Positions 16,559 to 24,976 of a stretch of DNA of 34,011 nt are shown in pieces. The notes under the pieces are model-generated. The model searched no databases and was not told the origin of the DNA. It saw only the letters and a list, made by a program, of their open reading frames with translations. The DNA lies in NCBI GenBank assembly GCA_044348665.1, contig JBIKSI010000018.1:1-34011 (forward strand). The letters are read 5' to 3'. Source of the stretch: M2408 sp044348665. Lineage in GTDB: Bacteria; Bacteroidota; Bacteroidia; Flavobacteriales_D; Crocinitomicaceae. Positions within the stretch are counted from its first letter, which is position 1; each line of letters starts with the position of its first letter. The position numbers were made by a program, and so were the translations under genes.

Positions 16559-17768
16559 CTGATTTGTTGAGTTTTGTTAGAAATGAAATTGATAAATAAG
16601 ATGCTAAGATAGAAATAATTGAGACAATTCCAAACACCAAGAGCGTATCTTTTATCGTAATCCACATTGGAAAGGCTTGCCCGCCTGAATTTGGTAATAA
16701 AACAATCTTAAAACAATATTGACTTAATGCCACAATCAAACCCAAAATTATCCCAAAAAATATGCCTTTGAACGAAATTAAGATTCCTTCAAAAAAGAAA
16801 ATTTTAAAGATAAATTGTTTGCTTGCACCAAAACTTTGCATTGTTTTTATGTTTGGTTCTTTTTCAATATAGAGCATTGTGATAGAGGCTATTAAATTGA
16901 AAATTGCCATGATAAATACAAAAACCAAAATACATATTACAATTACTTTTTCAGTTTTACTAGTTTGATAAATTAATGCGTTTTTTTCAAAATGTGTTTC
17001 TACAACAAACTTGGATCCCAGCATATTTTGTAGCCGTTTTTGCAGGGGAAGAAGTTGGTCTTTTTCTTTACAATTTATTAAGACTTTAGAAATTCGATCT
17101 TCATAATCGAGGGCGTTTTTTGCGAAATCTATAGGGACAACCAACACTTCGTCATTGACCTCCATGTTGTAATTTACTCTTCCTGCTACCTTTATTATTT
17201 CAGTTCGAAAAGGATTCGAATTAACACTTAATTTTGCATCTTTTTTCGGGAAGTACACTATTAAATTTTCGGAGACTTCATTCGTTGAAATGTAAGCATT
17301 TAATTTTTCAAGCAAACCTGCACCAGCTAAGCAATAATCCTCGTTTTTGTAGTTTAAATAATTTTCTCCGTCAACTAAGTGTTTTTCACTTTTAATCATT
17401 TCTAGAAACGTATTTTCAACAGCAACAAGTTTCGCATTGACCCACTTTTTCTCGTGCTTTAGAATAACAACTTCTTCAATAGATTTGCTAACATATTTTA
17501 CTTCTGAAAGTGATTTTATTTTCTGAAAGGGAATTGTATTTTCATCAAAAGTTTTGCCAAGGGTTGAACGAATGGTTAAATTTGAGTCAAACTCACTGTA
17601 CAACTTCTCGACCATGGATTCTATTCCATTAAAAGCGGCAATTAAAATAATCAATGCGGCCGCAGTGACCGTTATTCCAATGACAGAAATTCGTGTAATC
17701 AAATGAATTACATTCTTCTTCTTTTTGGAAGACAAATAACGTTTCGCTATGTAAAAAGGTACGTTGAT
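16542..17768 (-). CDS. LolC/LolE-type ABC transporter permease (non-AUG start)
   Basis: An FtsX/MacB-PCD type permease, the membrane subunit of lipoprotein-releasing or related ABC systems; the ATPase subunit is not in this window. The usual layout is seen: first helix in ISVIGITVTAAALIILIAAFNG, a large periplasmic domain, then three C-terminal helices (VICILVFVFIMAIFNL, GIILGLIVALS, LLVFGIVSIISILAS). The only standard start codon is TTG 17735, but the in-frame codons upstream read INVPFYIAKRYL, the canonical N-terminus of this family (relatives start M-N-x-P-x-YIAKRYL). I therefore place the start at ATC 17768 (or ATT 17774); an in-frame stop lies at 17781-17783. Length from ATC is 408 residues. 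It follows rbfA, an order that I recall is common in Bacteroidota. Confidence 0.88.
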   Translation of the reverse strand: MNVPFYIAKRYLSSKKKKNVIHLITRISVIGITVTAAALIILIAAFNGIESMVEKLYSEFDSNLTIRSTLGKTFDENTIPFQKIKSLSEVKYVSKSIEEVVILKHEKKWVNAKLVAVENTFLEMIKSEKHLVDGENYLNYKNEDYCLAGAGLLEKLNAYISTNEVSENLIVYFPKKDAKLSVNSNPFRTEIIKVAGRVNYNMEVNDEVLVVPIDFAKNALDYEDRISKVLINCKEKDQLLPLQKRLQNMLGSKFVVETHFEKNALIYQTSKTEKVIVICILVFVFIMAIFNLIASITMLYIEKEPNIKTMQSFGASKQFIFKIFFFEGILISFKGIFFGIILGLIVALSQYCFKIVLLPNSGGQAFPMWITIKDTLLVFGIVSIISILASYLSISFLTKLNKSDGSTK

Positions 17769-17781
17769 GTTAATAAGGAGT

Positions 17782-17848
17782 TATAAATGATGAGTTATAG
17801 ATTATAAATGTTAGTGAAAAATAAAATATTTATTAATAATCATTTATA
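17782..17848. repeat. AT-rich inverted repeat between rbfA and the permease
   Basis: TATAAATGAT (17782-17791) and ATCATTTATA (17839-17848) are perfect 10-base reverse complements 47 bases apart, within an 88-base AT-only-like spacer containing several degenerate ATTTATA/TATAAAT words. On the transcript the right arm lies just before the proposed ATC/ATT start, so pairing could sequester the translation start. It may equally be a low-complexity coincidence. Confidence 0.35.
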
Positions 17849-17862
17849 GTTTATCATTCCAT

Positions 17863-18198
17863 TTAAGCTTTCAAAAGTTCATCAATTTTTTCTGCATAAT
17901 CCAAAGAATCATCGATGTGAAAAATTAGGTCTGGAATTTTGCGCATAGACTTCAAACGTTTACCTACTTCACCTCTAATTTTACTTTGATTCTCTTGTAT
18001 TGATTTCAACACATCTGCCTTATCTGGTCCTGCGAAAATACTCAAATAAATTCTTGCTAAGGATAAATCTGGAGTCACACGAACTATGGTAACAGTAACC
18101 ATTGCGCCCAAGCAAATTTCTCGTGCATTTCTTTGGAAAAACATGGATAATTCTTCTTGGATAACTCCTTCAATTTTATTTTGTCTAATGGATGCCAT
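17863..18198 (-). CDS. rbfA: 30S ribosome-binding factor RbfA
   Basis: A 111-residue protein matching RbfA, which binds the 30S subunit during late 16S rRNA maturation. The KH-like fold is visible: opening helix KIEGVIQEELSMFF, the strand VTVTIVRVTPDLSLARIYLSIF, the helix region IRGEVGKRLKSMRKIPDLIFHIDDS, and the end DYAEKIDELL. It starts two bases after the end of lepA, so the two ribosome-related genes are translated from one message. The permease gene follows. Length is within the usual 105-135 residues. Confidence 0.95.
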   Translation of the reverse strand: MASIRQNKIEGVIQEELSMFFQRNAREICLGAMVTVTIVRVTPDLSLARIYLSIFAGPDKADVLKSIQENQSKIRGEVGKRLKSMRKIPDLIFHIDDSLDYAEKIDELLKA

Positions 18199-18200
18199 TT

Positions 18201-19997
18201 CTAATCATTTAATTTTAATACTGCCATAAATGCCTCTTGCGGAACCTCAACTCGACCAATTTGACGCATACGTTTTTTACCTTCTTTTTGTTTCTCCAAT
18301 AATTTACGTTTACGAGAAATATCTCCACCATAACATTTTGCTGTTACGTCTTTTCTCAATGCCTTAATGGTTTCACGTGCAATAATTTTTGCTCCAATTG
18401 CTGCTTGAATTGGAATTTCAAATTGTTGACGAGGAATTAACTCTTTTAGTTTAGTACAAATCTTTTTACCCAATTCATAAGCATTACTTCTATGTACAAG
18501 TGCAGAAAGCGCATCAAGTTGCTCGCCATTCAACAGCATATCCATTCGGATTAAATCTGAAGTTTTATATCCAATTGGATGATAATCAAAAGAAGCGTAA
18601 CCGCGTGAAACTGATTTTAATCTATCATAAAAGTCGAAAACGATTTCTGCCAGCGGCATTTCAAATGTGATTTCAACTCTATCTTGGGTCAAATACACTT
18701 GATTTCGTAATTCACCTCTTTTCTCGATACAAAGACTCATAATTGAACCAACATATTCTGATTTAGTAATTACTTGTGCTTTGATATAAGGTTCTTCAAT
18801 GCGCTCAATCGCTGAAGGATCTGGTAATTCTGATGGATTATTTACGATTAAGGCCTTGTCTACATCTCTTCGCATGTAACAAAAATATGAAACGTTAGGA
18901 ACTGTAGTAATCACAGTCATGTTAAACTCCCTTTCCAAACGCTCTTGGATAATTTCCATGTGCAACATTCCTAAGAATCCACAACGAAAACCAAAGCCTA
19001 AGGCTGCTGAAGACTCTGGTTCAAAAACCAAAGATGAATCGTTCAACTGCAATTTTTCCATTGAATAACGCAATTCTTCGTATTCATCTGTCTCAACAGG
19101 GTAAATTCCGGCAAATACCATTGGTTTTACATCCTCAAATCCTTTAATAGCTGATTCACATGGGTTATTTGCTAAAGTGATTGTATCTCCTACTTTTACT
19201 TCTTTTGCAGTTTTAATTCCTGAAATAATGTAACCAACATCACCGGCTTTCACCTCATTTCTAGGGCTTAAATCCATTTTTAAGATACCAACTTCATCCG
19301 CATTATACGTTTTTCCAGTATTGAAAAATTGAACTTTATCGCCTTTTTTGATCACTCCATTTCTAATTCTGAAATAAGCAATAATTCCACGAAATGAATT
19401 AAAAACAGAATCAAAAATCATTGCTTGAAGCGGAGCACTTTCATCACCCTTCGGAGCAGGAATTCTATTGATTACAGCATCCAAAATCTTATCAACACCC
19501 AAACCAGTTTTTCCTGAAGCTTGGATAATATCTTCCAAATCACATCCAATTAAATCAATGATTTGATCAGAAACTTCATCTGGCATTGCACCAGGAAGAT
19601 CCATTTTATTTAGGATGGGAATAATTTCTAAATCGTGTTCCATGGCAAGGTACAAATTTGAAATCGTTTGTGCTTCAATTCCTTGTGAGGCATCAACAAT
19701 TAACAAAGCACCTTCACAAGCTGCAATCGAACGGGAAACTTCGTAAGAAAAATCTACGTGTCCTGGAGTGTCAATTAAATTCAAAACATAATCTTGCCCC
19801 TCATGTTTATAATTCATTTGAATTGCGTGACTTTTAATGGTAATTCCACGTTCACGTTCTAGATCCATATCATCAAGCGCTTGCGCCTGCATGTTTCTAT
19901 CTGAAATTGTTCCAGTAGTTTGTAATAAACGGTCAGCTAAAGTACTTTTTCCGTGGTCAATATGTGCAATAATGCAAAAATTACGTATATTCTTCAT
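18201..19997 (-). CDS. lepA: elongation factor 4 (LepA)
   Basis: A 598-residue translational GTPase, almost the same length as E. coli LepA (599). G1 is AHIDHGKST (10-18), switch I includes ERERGITIKSHAI, G3 is DTPGHVDFSYEV, and G4 is NKMDLPGA. The LepA-specific C-terminal domain is present, ending SRKRKLLEKQKEGKKRMRQIGRVEVPQEAFMAVLKL. LepA is a ribosome-associated GTPase with roles in translation elongation and 30S assembly. It is the first gene of a unit with rbfA, the permease and a LacI regulator, with a candidate promoter at 20045-20052 and about 45 bases of untranslated leader. Confidence 0.98.
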   Translation of the reverse strand: MKNIRNFCIIAHIDHGKSTLADRLLQTTGTISDRNMQAQALDDMDLERERGITIKSHAIQMNYKHEGQDYVLNLIDTPGHVDFSYEVSRSIAACEGALLIVDASQGIEAQTISNLYLAMEHDLEIIPILNKMDLPGAMPDEVSDQIIDLIGCDLEDIIQASGKTGLGVDKILDAVINRIPAPKGDESAPLQAMIFDSVFNSFRGIIAYFRIRNGVIKKGDKVQFFNTGKTYNADEVGILKMDLSPRNEVKAGDVGYIISGIKTAKEVKVGDTITLANNPCESAIKGFEDVKPMVFAGIYPVETDEYEELRYSMEKLQLNDSSLVFEPESSAALGFGFRCGFLGMLHMEIIQERLEREFNMTVITTVPNVSYFCYMRRDVDKALIVNNPSELPDPSAIERIEEPYIKAQVITKSEYVGSIMSLCIEKRGELRNQVYLTQDRVEITFEMPLAEIVFDFYDRLKSVSRGYASFDYHPIGYKTSDLIRMDMLLNGEQLDALSALVHRSNAYELGKKICTKLKELIPRQQFEIPIQAAIGAKIIARETIKALRKDVTAKCYGGDISRKRKLLEKQKEGKKRMRQIGRVEVPQEAFMAVLKLND

Positions 19998-20044
19998 AAA
20001 AATATTTGATATTAAAGAGGGAAATTAATCGCTCTTTCAAGCTA

Positions 20045-20052
20045 CAAAAGTA
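20045..20052 (-). promoter_or_regulatory. -7 promoter element (TACTTTTG) for lepA
   Basis: Exact TAnnTTTG match on the minus strand, followed by TAGC, as often seen in Bacteroidota promoters. The implied transcript starts about 45 bases before the lepA ATG. A short AAAGAG/CTCTTT inverted repeat (20014-20037) lies in that leader but is weak. Confidence 0.45.
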
Positions 20053-20135
20053 AGCTAAAAAAATAGGATAATAAAATTAATCTTTTGCAAAGAAAAAATA
20101 TCACCAAAAATAATGAAACTTAACAAAATTTAAGT

Positions 20136-21005
20136 CTAAGGATTAAATACTTGATCTGTATTAATTGTGATTTTTTCAACTAATTCATCTGTAGGCAAAT
20201 CGTTATCGTCTGAACCAAATGGGTCTTCAATTTCCTCCGCTAAAACTTCCATACTGACCAAAACATAAAACACAAAAGTTGCAATCAAAGCTGAATAATA
20301 ACCAAAAAAAGTTACGAAGGCAATGGGCAAAGTAACTACATAAATAAAGATGAATTTTTTAAGAAACAAAGAATAAGAAAAAGGAATTGGAGTGTATTTT
20401 ATTCGCTCACACGCACCACATGCCTCCATAAAGCTATTTAGATTTTTATCCAGAAGTAAAAAATCAAAATCTGAAATTTTTCCTTCTTTTCGCATCTTAA
20501 CTAATTTCTGATACATCAAATTTGATAAAGCTAATGGAATGTGTTTTTTCTTCTCCAAAAAGGCAATTTCATTTTCTAATAAATTTAGATCCAAAATTGC
20601 TACCCCATTTCTCAAGTGTTCCTTACTTGCCATAGCGAAATTTGAAATCATTCGATTAAAAAAAACCAATTCTTCTTTGTCTTCAACAATTGCGTTTAGT
20701 TTGAGTGCGAAATTTCGAGTGTCATTAACAAGTTCTCCCCACTTTTTCCAACCTTCCCACCAACGATCATAAGCGGTGTTTGTTCGAAAAACAAGTAAAA
20801 GCGAAATCACAAAACCCACCAATGAATAAACCTGAAAAAGTTTATCTAAATTTTTCGCATTAGGGAAATAAGTTATTTCGATAAAAGCAATCAGCATGGT
20901 AAAGGCACCCATGTAGATGAGTTCTTTCCATAACATCCGCAAGGTGTCACTTTTATGAATTGCAAAAATTAAAGTAATCCAACTTTTTGGATTGTAGTTT
21001 ACCAT
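20136..21005 (-). CDS. bestrophin-like channel (RFP-TM/UPF0187)
   Basis: A 289-residue membrane protein of the bestrophin/YneE family, which forms pentameric chloride or cation channels. Signatures are the opening WITLIFAIHKSDTLRMLWKEL, the helix LVGFVISLLLVFRTNTAYDRWWEGWKKWGELVNDTRN (the conserved FRTN-x-AYDRWWEGRxxWG region), and the C-terminal EVLAEEIEDPFGSDDNDLP stretch, whose acidic DPFG motif is typical. Four hydrophobic segments fit the family. It begins three bases from the end of the DUF5723 gene, so it is the last gene of that unit. It carries no other domains. Ion specificity cannot be read from sequence. Confidence 0.9.
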   Translation of the reverse strand: MVNYNPKSWITLIFAIHKSDTLRMLWKELIYMGAFTMLIAFIEITYFPNAKNLDKLFQVYSLVGFVISLLLVFRTNTAYDRWWEGWKKWGELVNDTRNFALKLNAIVEDKEELVFFNRMISNFAMASKEHLRNGVAILDLNLLENEIAFLEKKKHIPLALSNLMYQKLVKMRKEGKISDFDFLLLDKNLNSFMEACGACERIKYTPIPFSYSLFLKKFIFIYVVTLPIAFVTFFGYYSALIATFVFYVLVSMEVLAEEIEDPFGSDDNDLPTDELVEKITINTDQVFNP

Positions 21006-21008
21006 GGC

Positions 21009-22406
21009 TTAGCCCTTAATATCAATATCTTTTACTTTAGAATCTTTTTCTGAATCTTTTTTCTTTTTCTCTTTCCCTTTGATAAATACGCTCATTCCCC
21101 CACAGATATGTACATTTCTAGCATCAAAAGGATTTACAAAAGTTAAAATATTGTCACTCATGATAAAAAACTGAACGGGTCCACCACGCATGCTGATTCC
21201 GAAACCAATGTTTGAAAAAGAACCATTGTATATAGTGTAATTTAGTGAGGCGGACAACCAAGATTTTAAATTCACATTTGCAGAAAGTGATAATCCTGCT
21301 CTGTATTTCCCTTTTACAAATTCATTAAAAAACAGGGCTCCAGCGTTAATTTGTTTTGTTAAATTGTAATTTGCGCCTAAATAAATTTTTGTATTCAAGA
21401 AAGTAGAATATTTTTCATCTCCAACTTGATAGTTGAAAATTTTCTCCAAAGTATCTTGGAATTTTTCACCTACATTTACGCTTGTTTCATTAATTAATTC
21501 ATTGATATCAACACCTTCAAACTTGTAATTTATTTGATTGGTTTTATAATTAGAAACATTGGTTTTCCATGAAATAGAACCCAAATCTAAAATACTTGCA
21601 TTCACACTCAATTTTTCGGAAATCTTGTAGGTTGCCCCTAAATCTATTCCAACTCCTTTGTTAGCAAACACAAAAGAATTTTTTATGATGGATTGATTGT
21701 CCAAAACAGCATTTGAGTCAAGGTAATAAAGAGAATTTGCAGAATTTATTTCAGCTACCCCATCTAAAGTCAAAGCAAAAGTTTCTGGGTCTGTATAGAT
21801 TCCAATTTCTGTTTTTTTAGTATTAATGTTTGCAATTCCAGACAAGAGTTTTAACTTACCTCCAACTGTTAATTTATCGTTGATTTGCATTGTCAAACCA
21901 AATGCATATTCCATATATGAATTTAGATTCACACCCAAGCCGTCAAAAGAAGCCCTTTCACCAATAAAACTTTTTCCATTTCCTTCCAAAGCAAATTTCA
22001 TCAAATCTTTCGGGTAATTAACATTCATTTGAAATTTGTTTGTGGCTGCAAAGTTAAAATACATATCACGAACTTTTAAACCTAATCCAAATACTTCAAC
22101 TTGCGATTCAACAGAAAAGAAATTACTCTCCTTCAAATCGTTTACCACTCCAACTGTATTTATTGCGAGTGAATCATCAGGTCTTTTTTTGAATAAATCA
22201 TTGAATGAAAATGCGCTGTTCGAAAGCCCTAAACTTGACATTCCAAAAGGTGCACTAACATATATTTTAGCTTTAGGCATCGCAGAAGGATTTACCATGT
22301 TTGCTTGAGGGGTTCCTTGCAGGTTATATAAGGTGAAGTTTTTTTGACCAAATGTGAGCTTGGAAAAGGAGGATAGTGCAATAATTGCGAATATTATTTT
22401 TTTCAT
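21009..22406 (-). CDS. DUF5723-like outer-membrane barrel protein
   Basis: A 465-residue secreted protein with a signal peptide (1-20, ending LTFG-QKNF). It resembles DUF5723-type outer-membrane proteins of Bacteroidota: FTLYNLQGTPQANMVNPSAMP near the mature start, followed by FGMSSLGLSNSAFSFNDLF, then many alternating amphipathic strands (LGLKVRDMYFNFAATNKF, KLTVGGKLKLLSG, RAGLSLSANVNLKSWLSASLNYTIY). The last residues are a charged tail (KEKKKKDSEKDSK), unusual for a barrel, which normally ends in an aromatic residue. The function is unknown; it is likely a surface barrel, possibly a partner of the lipoprotein encoded 20 bases upstream. Confidence 0.82.
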   Translation of the reverse strand: MKKIIFAIIALSSFSKLTFGQKNFTLYNLQGTPQANMVNPSAMPKAKIYVSAPFGMSSLGLSNSAFSFNDLFKKRPDDSLAINTVGVVNDLKESNFFSVESQVEVFGLGLKVRDMYFNFAATNKFQMNVNYPKDLMKFALEGNGKSFIGERASFDGLGVNLNSYMEYAFGLTMQINDKLTVGGKLKLLSGIANINTKKTEIGIYTDPETFALTLDGVAEINSANSLYYLDSNAVLDNQSIIKNSFVFANKGVGIDLGATYKISEKLSVNASILDLGSISWKTNVSNYKTNQINYKFEGVDINELINETSVNVGEKFQDTLEKIFNYQVGDEKYSTFLNTKIYLGANYNLTKQINAGALFFNEFVKGKYRAGLSLSANVNLKSWLSASLNYTIYNGSFSNIGFGISMRGGPVQFFIMSDNILTFVNPFDARNVHICGGMSVFIKGKEKKKKDSEKDSKVKDIDIKG

Positions 22407-22426
22407 GTATATTGTATCTTAGTAAG

Positions 22427-24043
22427 TTAGAAGGAAGTATTTAATTGCACTTGGACAGCCAATTTAAGATCAATTTTATAGTAATCGAAAAATTTCACAT
22501 AAACACCATTCTGATATTCTGTGGTAGATGCTTCCGCCGCAAGAATGAATTTCTTTACGTTACCCAAAAGATTAACTTGTGCTTCGTTCAATGTAATATC
22601 GCTTATTTTCTTGTTAGAACTGGTTACCACTCCATTTGCATTTACTGGGGCAGGTGAAATTAGATTTTCTTGCTGATCAAACAAGGTGAAAACTACATTA
22701 TCATTTTCGTCCAAGGCCACAATTTGAGAACCAACTTGAACGGGAAAACCATTATCGGCAATTAATCTTACCATTACTGATTCTATTTCATCAGGATTTT
22801 CAAAACTATAATCAACTGTATCCGAAATCTTAAATCCATAAGCTAAACCATCCAATGGCATATCAACTTCTGCTGTAAGAATAAATTTACTGTCATTTTC
22901 GATAAAATTAAGCGTACCTGTTGGACCATTGGGATTAGCAATTGCACTAATTTCATAATAAAAATATTTTGGAGCGGGAGAAATAATGGTGGAAATATTA
23001 GTTGTGTTATCACTATTCATTTCAAAATCAGTTGTCGCACTTTGACCAATTTGTGGTGGGAAGTTTATTGGTAAAACCGGATCAAAGCCTTCCAAAGGTA
23101 ATTCCTGTCCAGTATTCACATTTATACTTTTCAGATTAGCTAAATTTAAATTTACAGGAAATCCAAATGAATTTTCTATTTTAAAATTGATTTTTGGGTC
23201 ACTTAATTCAAAAACACCTTCAGTTGCATTTTCAAAAATACGTATCAATACCGAGTCCGCGGTTTGCTCTGCAATTTGTTGTTGCCCGAAATAACCATAT
23301 ACATTTTCAAAATCAATTCCGGTAGTTCCAGCATTAAACTCAAATACTTCGTTTCCTAAAATATTTTGCCCAGTTCCAGTAATTTGAGTTGTAACTTCAA
23401 CTTCCAATACGTTTACCGTTGTCCCTCCCTTTGTAAAGTCACCATCAAGTCCAGCAAGATCAATTTGAACTTGCGCTGTTTGAGGCGTTATTCCATTGTA
23501 AGTAAACAAGACATTTCTTTCAACAGGCACTCCATTATTCTGTAAATCAGGGAATGTCAAATTTACATTGAGATTATGCTTTACCGATGTTTGCAAATCC
23601 AATTCTAAGATTCCTCCATTAAACTTTACGGTATGAATCTCTGCTCCATTTTCAACATTGAGTGCAATATCTTCTCTTTTGAAAGAATTAGAAGTCCCAA
23701 AAAAAGCAGGTGAGGAAGGAATATCCAATTCTATTGTATTCATGGTGAGGTTATGACTTATTCCTGCAATTGCAACAATTTGATTCGCATCAAATGAGGC
23801 AATTTGGCTATTGTAAACAAGACCAATTTGACCAGAAACAGGGTTAATCACTACCAAATCTGTACTATCAAAATTAGCTAAGACATCATAAACATCAAAG
23901 GATGCGTAAGCGATTTGTGCGGCTAGATTTGGATTCCAACTTGTAGAGGAAATTTTTTTGATATCTTCATACTTTTTACAAGAAACAGTAAAGAATAAAA
24001 TTGATGCCAGAATAAATAGTGTGGTTTTTGAATAGATTTTCAT
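22427..24043 (-). CDS. secreted lipoprotein of unknown function
   Basis: 538 residues. The signal peptide ends LFFTVSC22KK, a lipoprotein-like cysteine with lysines after it. The body is beta-rich, with repeated short domains of 80-150 residues (VNLTFPDLQNNGVPVERNVLF, INFKIENSFGFPVNLNLANL, TGTLNFIENDSKFILTAEVDMPLDG), which suggests Ig-like modules. I recognise no named domain. It sits directly upstream of the DUF5723 barrel gene, and such lipoprotein-barrel pairs are frequent in Bacteroidota; the pairing suggests a shared surface role, which is inference. No T9SS sorting domain is present. The gene diverges from the DUF6089-like gene across a 114-base region. Confidence 0.78.
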   Translation of the reverse strand: MKIYSKTTLFILASILFFTVSCKKYEDIKKISSTSWNPNLAAQIAYASFDVYDVLANFDSTDLVVINPVSGQIGLVYNSQIASFDANQIVAIAGISHNLTMNTIELDIPSSPAFFGTSNSFKREDIALNVENGAEIHTVKFNGGILELDLQTSVKHNLNVNLTFPDLQNNGVPVERNVLFTYNGITPQTAQVQIDLAGLDGDFTKGGTTVNVLEVEVTTQITGTGQNILGNEVFEFNAGTTGIDFENVYGYFGQQQIAEQTADSVLIRIFENATEGVFELSDPKINFKIENSFGFPVNLNLANLKSINVNTGQELPLEGFDPVLPINFPPQIGQSATTDFEMNSDNTTNISTIISPAPKYFYYEISAIANPNGPTGTLNFIENDSKFILTAEVDMPLDGLAYGFKISDTVDYSFENPDEIESVMVRLIADNGFPVQVGSQIVALDENDNVVFTLFDQQENLISPAPVNANGVVTSSNKKISDITLNEAQVNLLGNVKKFILAAEASTTEYQNGVYVKFFDYYKIDLKLAVQVQLNTSF

Positions 24044-24072
24044 TTTCTATAATTTTAGTGTAAATATAGATT

Positions 24073-24090
24073 TTTATTTTTAAAAATAAA
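24073..24090. repeat. 18-bp perfect AT palindrome
   Basis: TTTATTTTTAAAAATAAA is its own reverse complement and lies between two divergent genes, one base before the -7 candidate at 24092. Being A/T-only in an AT-rich spacer, it may be chance. Confidence 0.35.
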
Positions 24091-24091
24091 G

Positions 24092-24099
24092 TATTTTTG
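24092..24099 (+). promoter_or_regulatory. -7 promoter element (TATTTTTG) for the DUF6089-like gene
   Basis: Exact TAnnTTTG match, 58 bases before the ATG at 24158, in the divergent spacer. No convincing TTTG lies 19-21 bases upstream; the palindrome at 24073-24090 occupies that space. Confidence 0.35.
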
Positions 24100-24157
24100 T
24101 CAAATTAATATAACATTTCAAATAATTAGGCGTTATACTAATACTATTGATGCAGCC

Positions 24158-24976
24158 ATGAAAGTATTTTCCGTTTTTTGTTTCGTTTTTTTTGTTTTAC
24201 AAGTGCCCGCACAGCAACAAAACAATCGTTCACGCTCTGAAGTAGGGGTTTTAGGAGGAGGATCCTACTATATTGGCGATTTAAATGTAAAAAATCACTT
24301 TAAAAATACAGAATTAGCTTTTGGGGGAATTTATCGATATAACGTTAATCCAAGATTTGCTCTGAGGTCAAATTTCACTTATGGAAAATTAAATGCTTCT
24401 GATTCTGATTCAAAATTGGATATTTATAAAAATAGAAATTTATCTTTTCAAACAGATTTTTACGAACTTGCAAGCGGAGTAGAATTTAATTTTGTTCCTT
24501 ACCAAACTGGACATAAAATTCATCGAGTTACGGGTTATATTGTTGCGCAAATTGGAGTATTTAGAATTAATCCTCAAACAGAGTACAACGGTGCTTTAAT
24601 TGATTTACAAGAGTTAGGCACCGAAGGGCAAGGAACAGTTTTAAGCGATAAAGATTTGTATTCAAAAACGCAAATTTGCGTACCAGTTGGTCTAGGATCA
24701 AAGTTTTCACTTTCAAAAAATGTATCCTTAAGTCTTGAGTTTACTGTAAAAAAGACTTTCACAGACTACATTGATGATGTTGGAAGAAGTCGCTTTGTTG
24801 ATAGAGATCAATTAAGTGAATTAAATGGCCCCTTAGTTGGTGAACTTTCAAACAGAAACCTCAATGGTTCTAAACAAGGTTTTAGAGGAAATCCTTCAAC
24901 GAATGATTGGTATTTTGTTTTTGGAGCAATCTTAGCTGTTAGACTTGGTCCGCCAAACAAGTGCTATAATCATTAA
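24158..24976 (+). CDS. DUF6089-like outer-membrane beta-barrel protein
   Basis: 272 residues. The signal peptide (1-19, ending VPAQ) is followed by a barrel with EVGVLGGGSYYIGDLN, AFGGIYRYNVNPRFALRSNFTYG, RNLSFQTDFYELASGVEFNFVPY, GYIVAQIGVFRINPQTEYNG, and SLEFTVKKTFTDYIDDVGRSRFVD. The order and spacing of these motifs agree with what I remember of DUF6089-type Bacteroidota proteins, including the LGTEGQG loop and the KTFTDYIDDV motif. In other genomes the family is often near genes for undecaprenyl pyrophosphate synthase and BamA, but neither is in this window. Its function is unknown. The strong RIGxxG-type ending is replaced by a PPNKCYNH tail. Confidence 0.83.
   Translation: MKVFSVFCFVFFVLQVPAQQQNNRSRSEVGVLGGGSYYIGDLNVKNHFKNTELAFGGIYRYNVNPRFALRSNFTYGKLNASDSDSKLDIYKNRNLSFQTDFYELASGVEFNFVPYQTGHKIHRVTGYIVAQIGVFRINPQTEYNGALIDLQELGTEGQGTVLSDKDLYSKTQICVPVGLGSKFSLSKNVSLSLEFTVKKTFTDYIDDVGRSRFVDRDQLSELNGPLVGELSNRNLNGSKQGFRGNPSTNDWYFVFGAILAVRLGPPNKCYNH

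Noticed and set aside
20118..20135. ACTTAA/TTAAGT hairpin just after the bestrophin stop
   Set aside because: Only six weak pairs, adjacent to the stop codon; a minus-strand T-rich tail is present but interrupted. Not convincing as a terminator.
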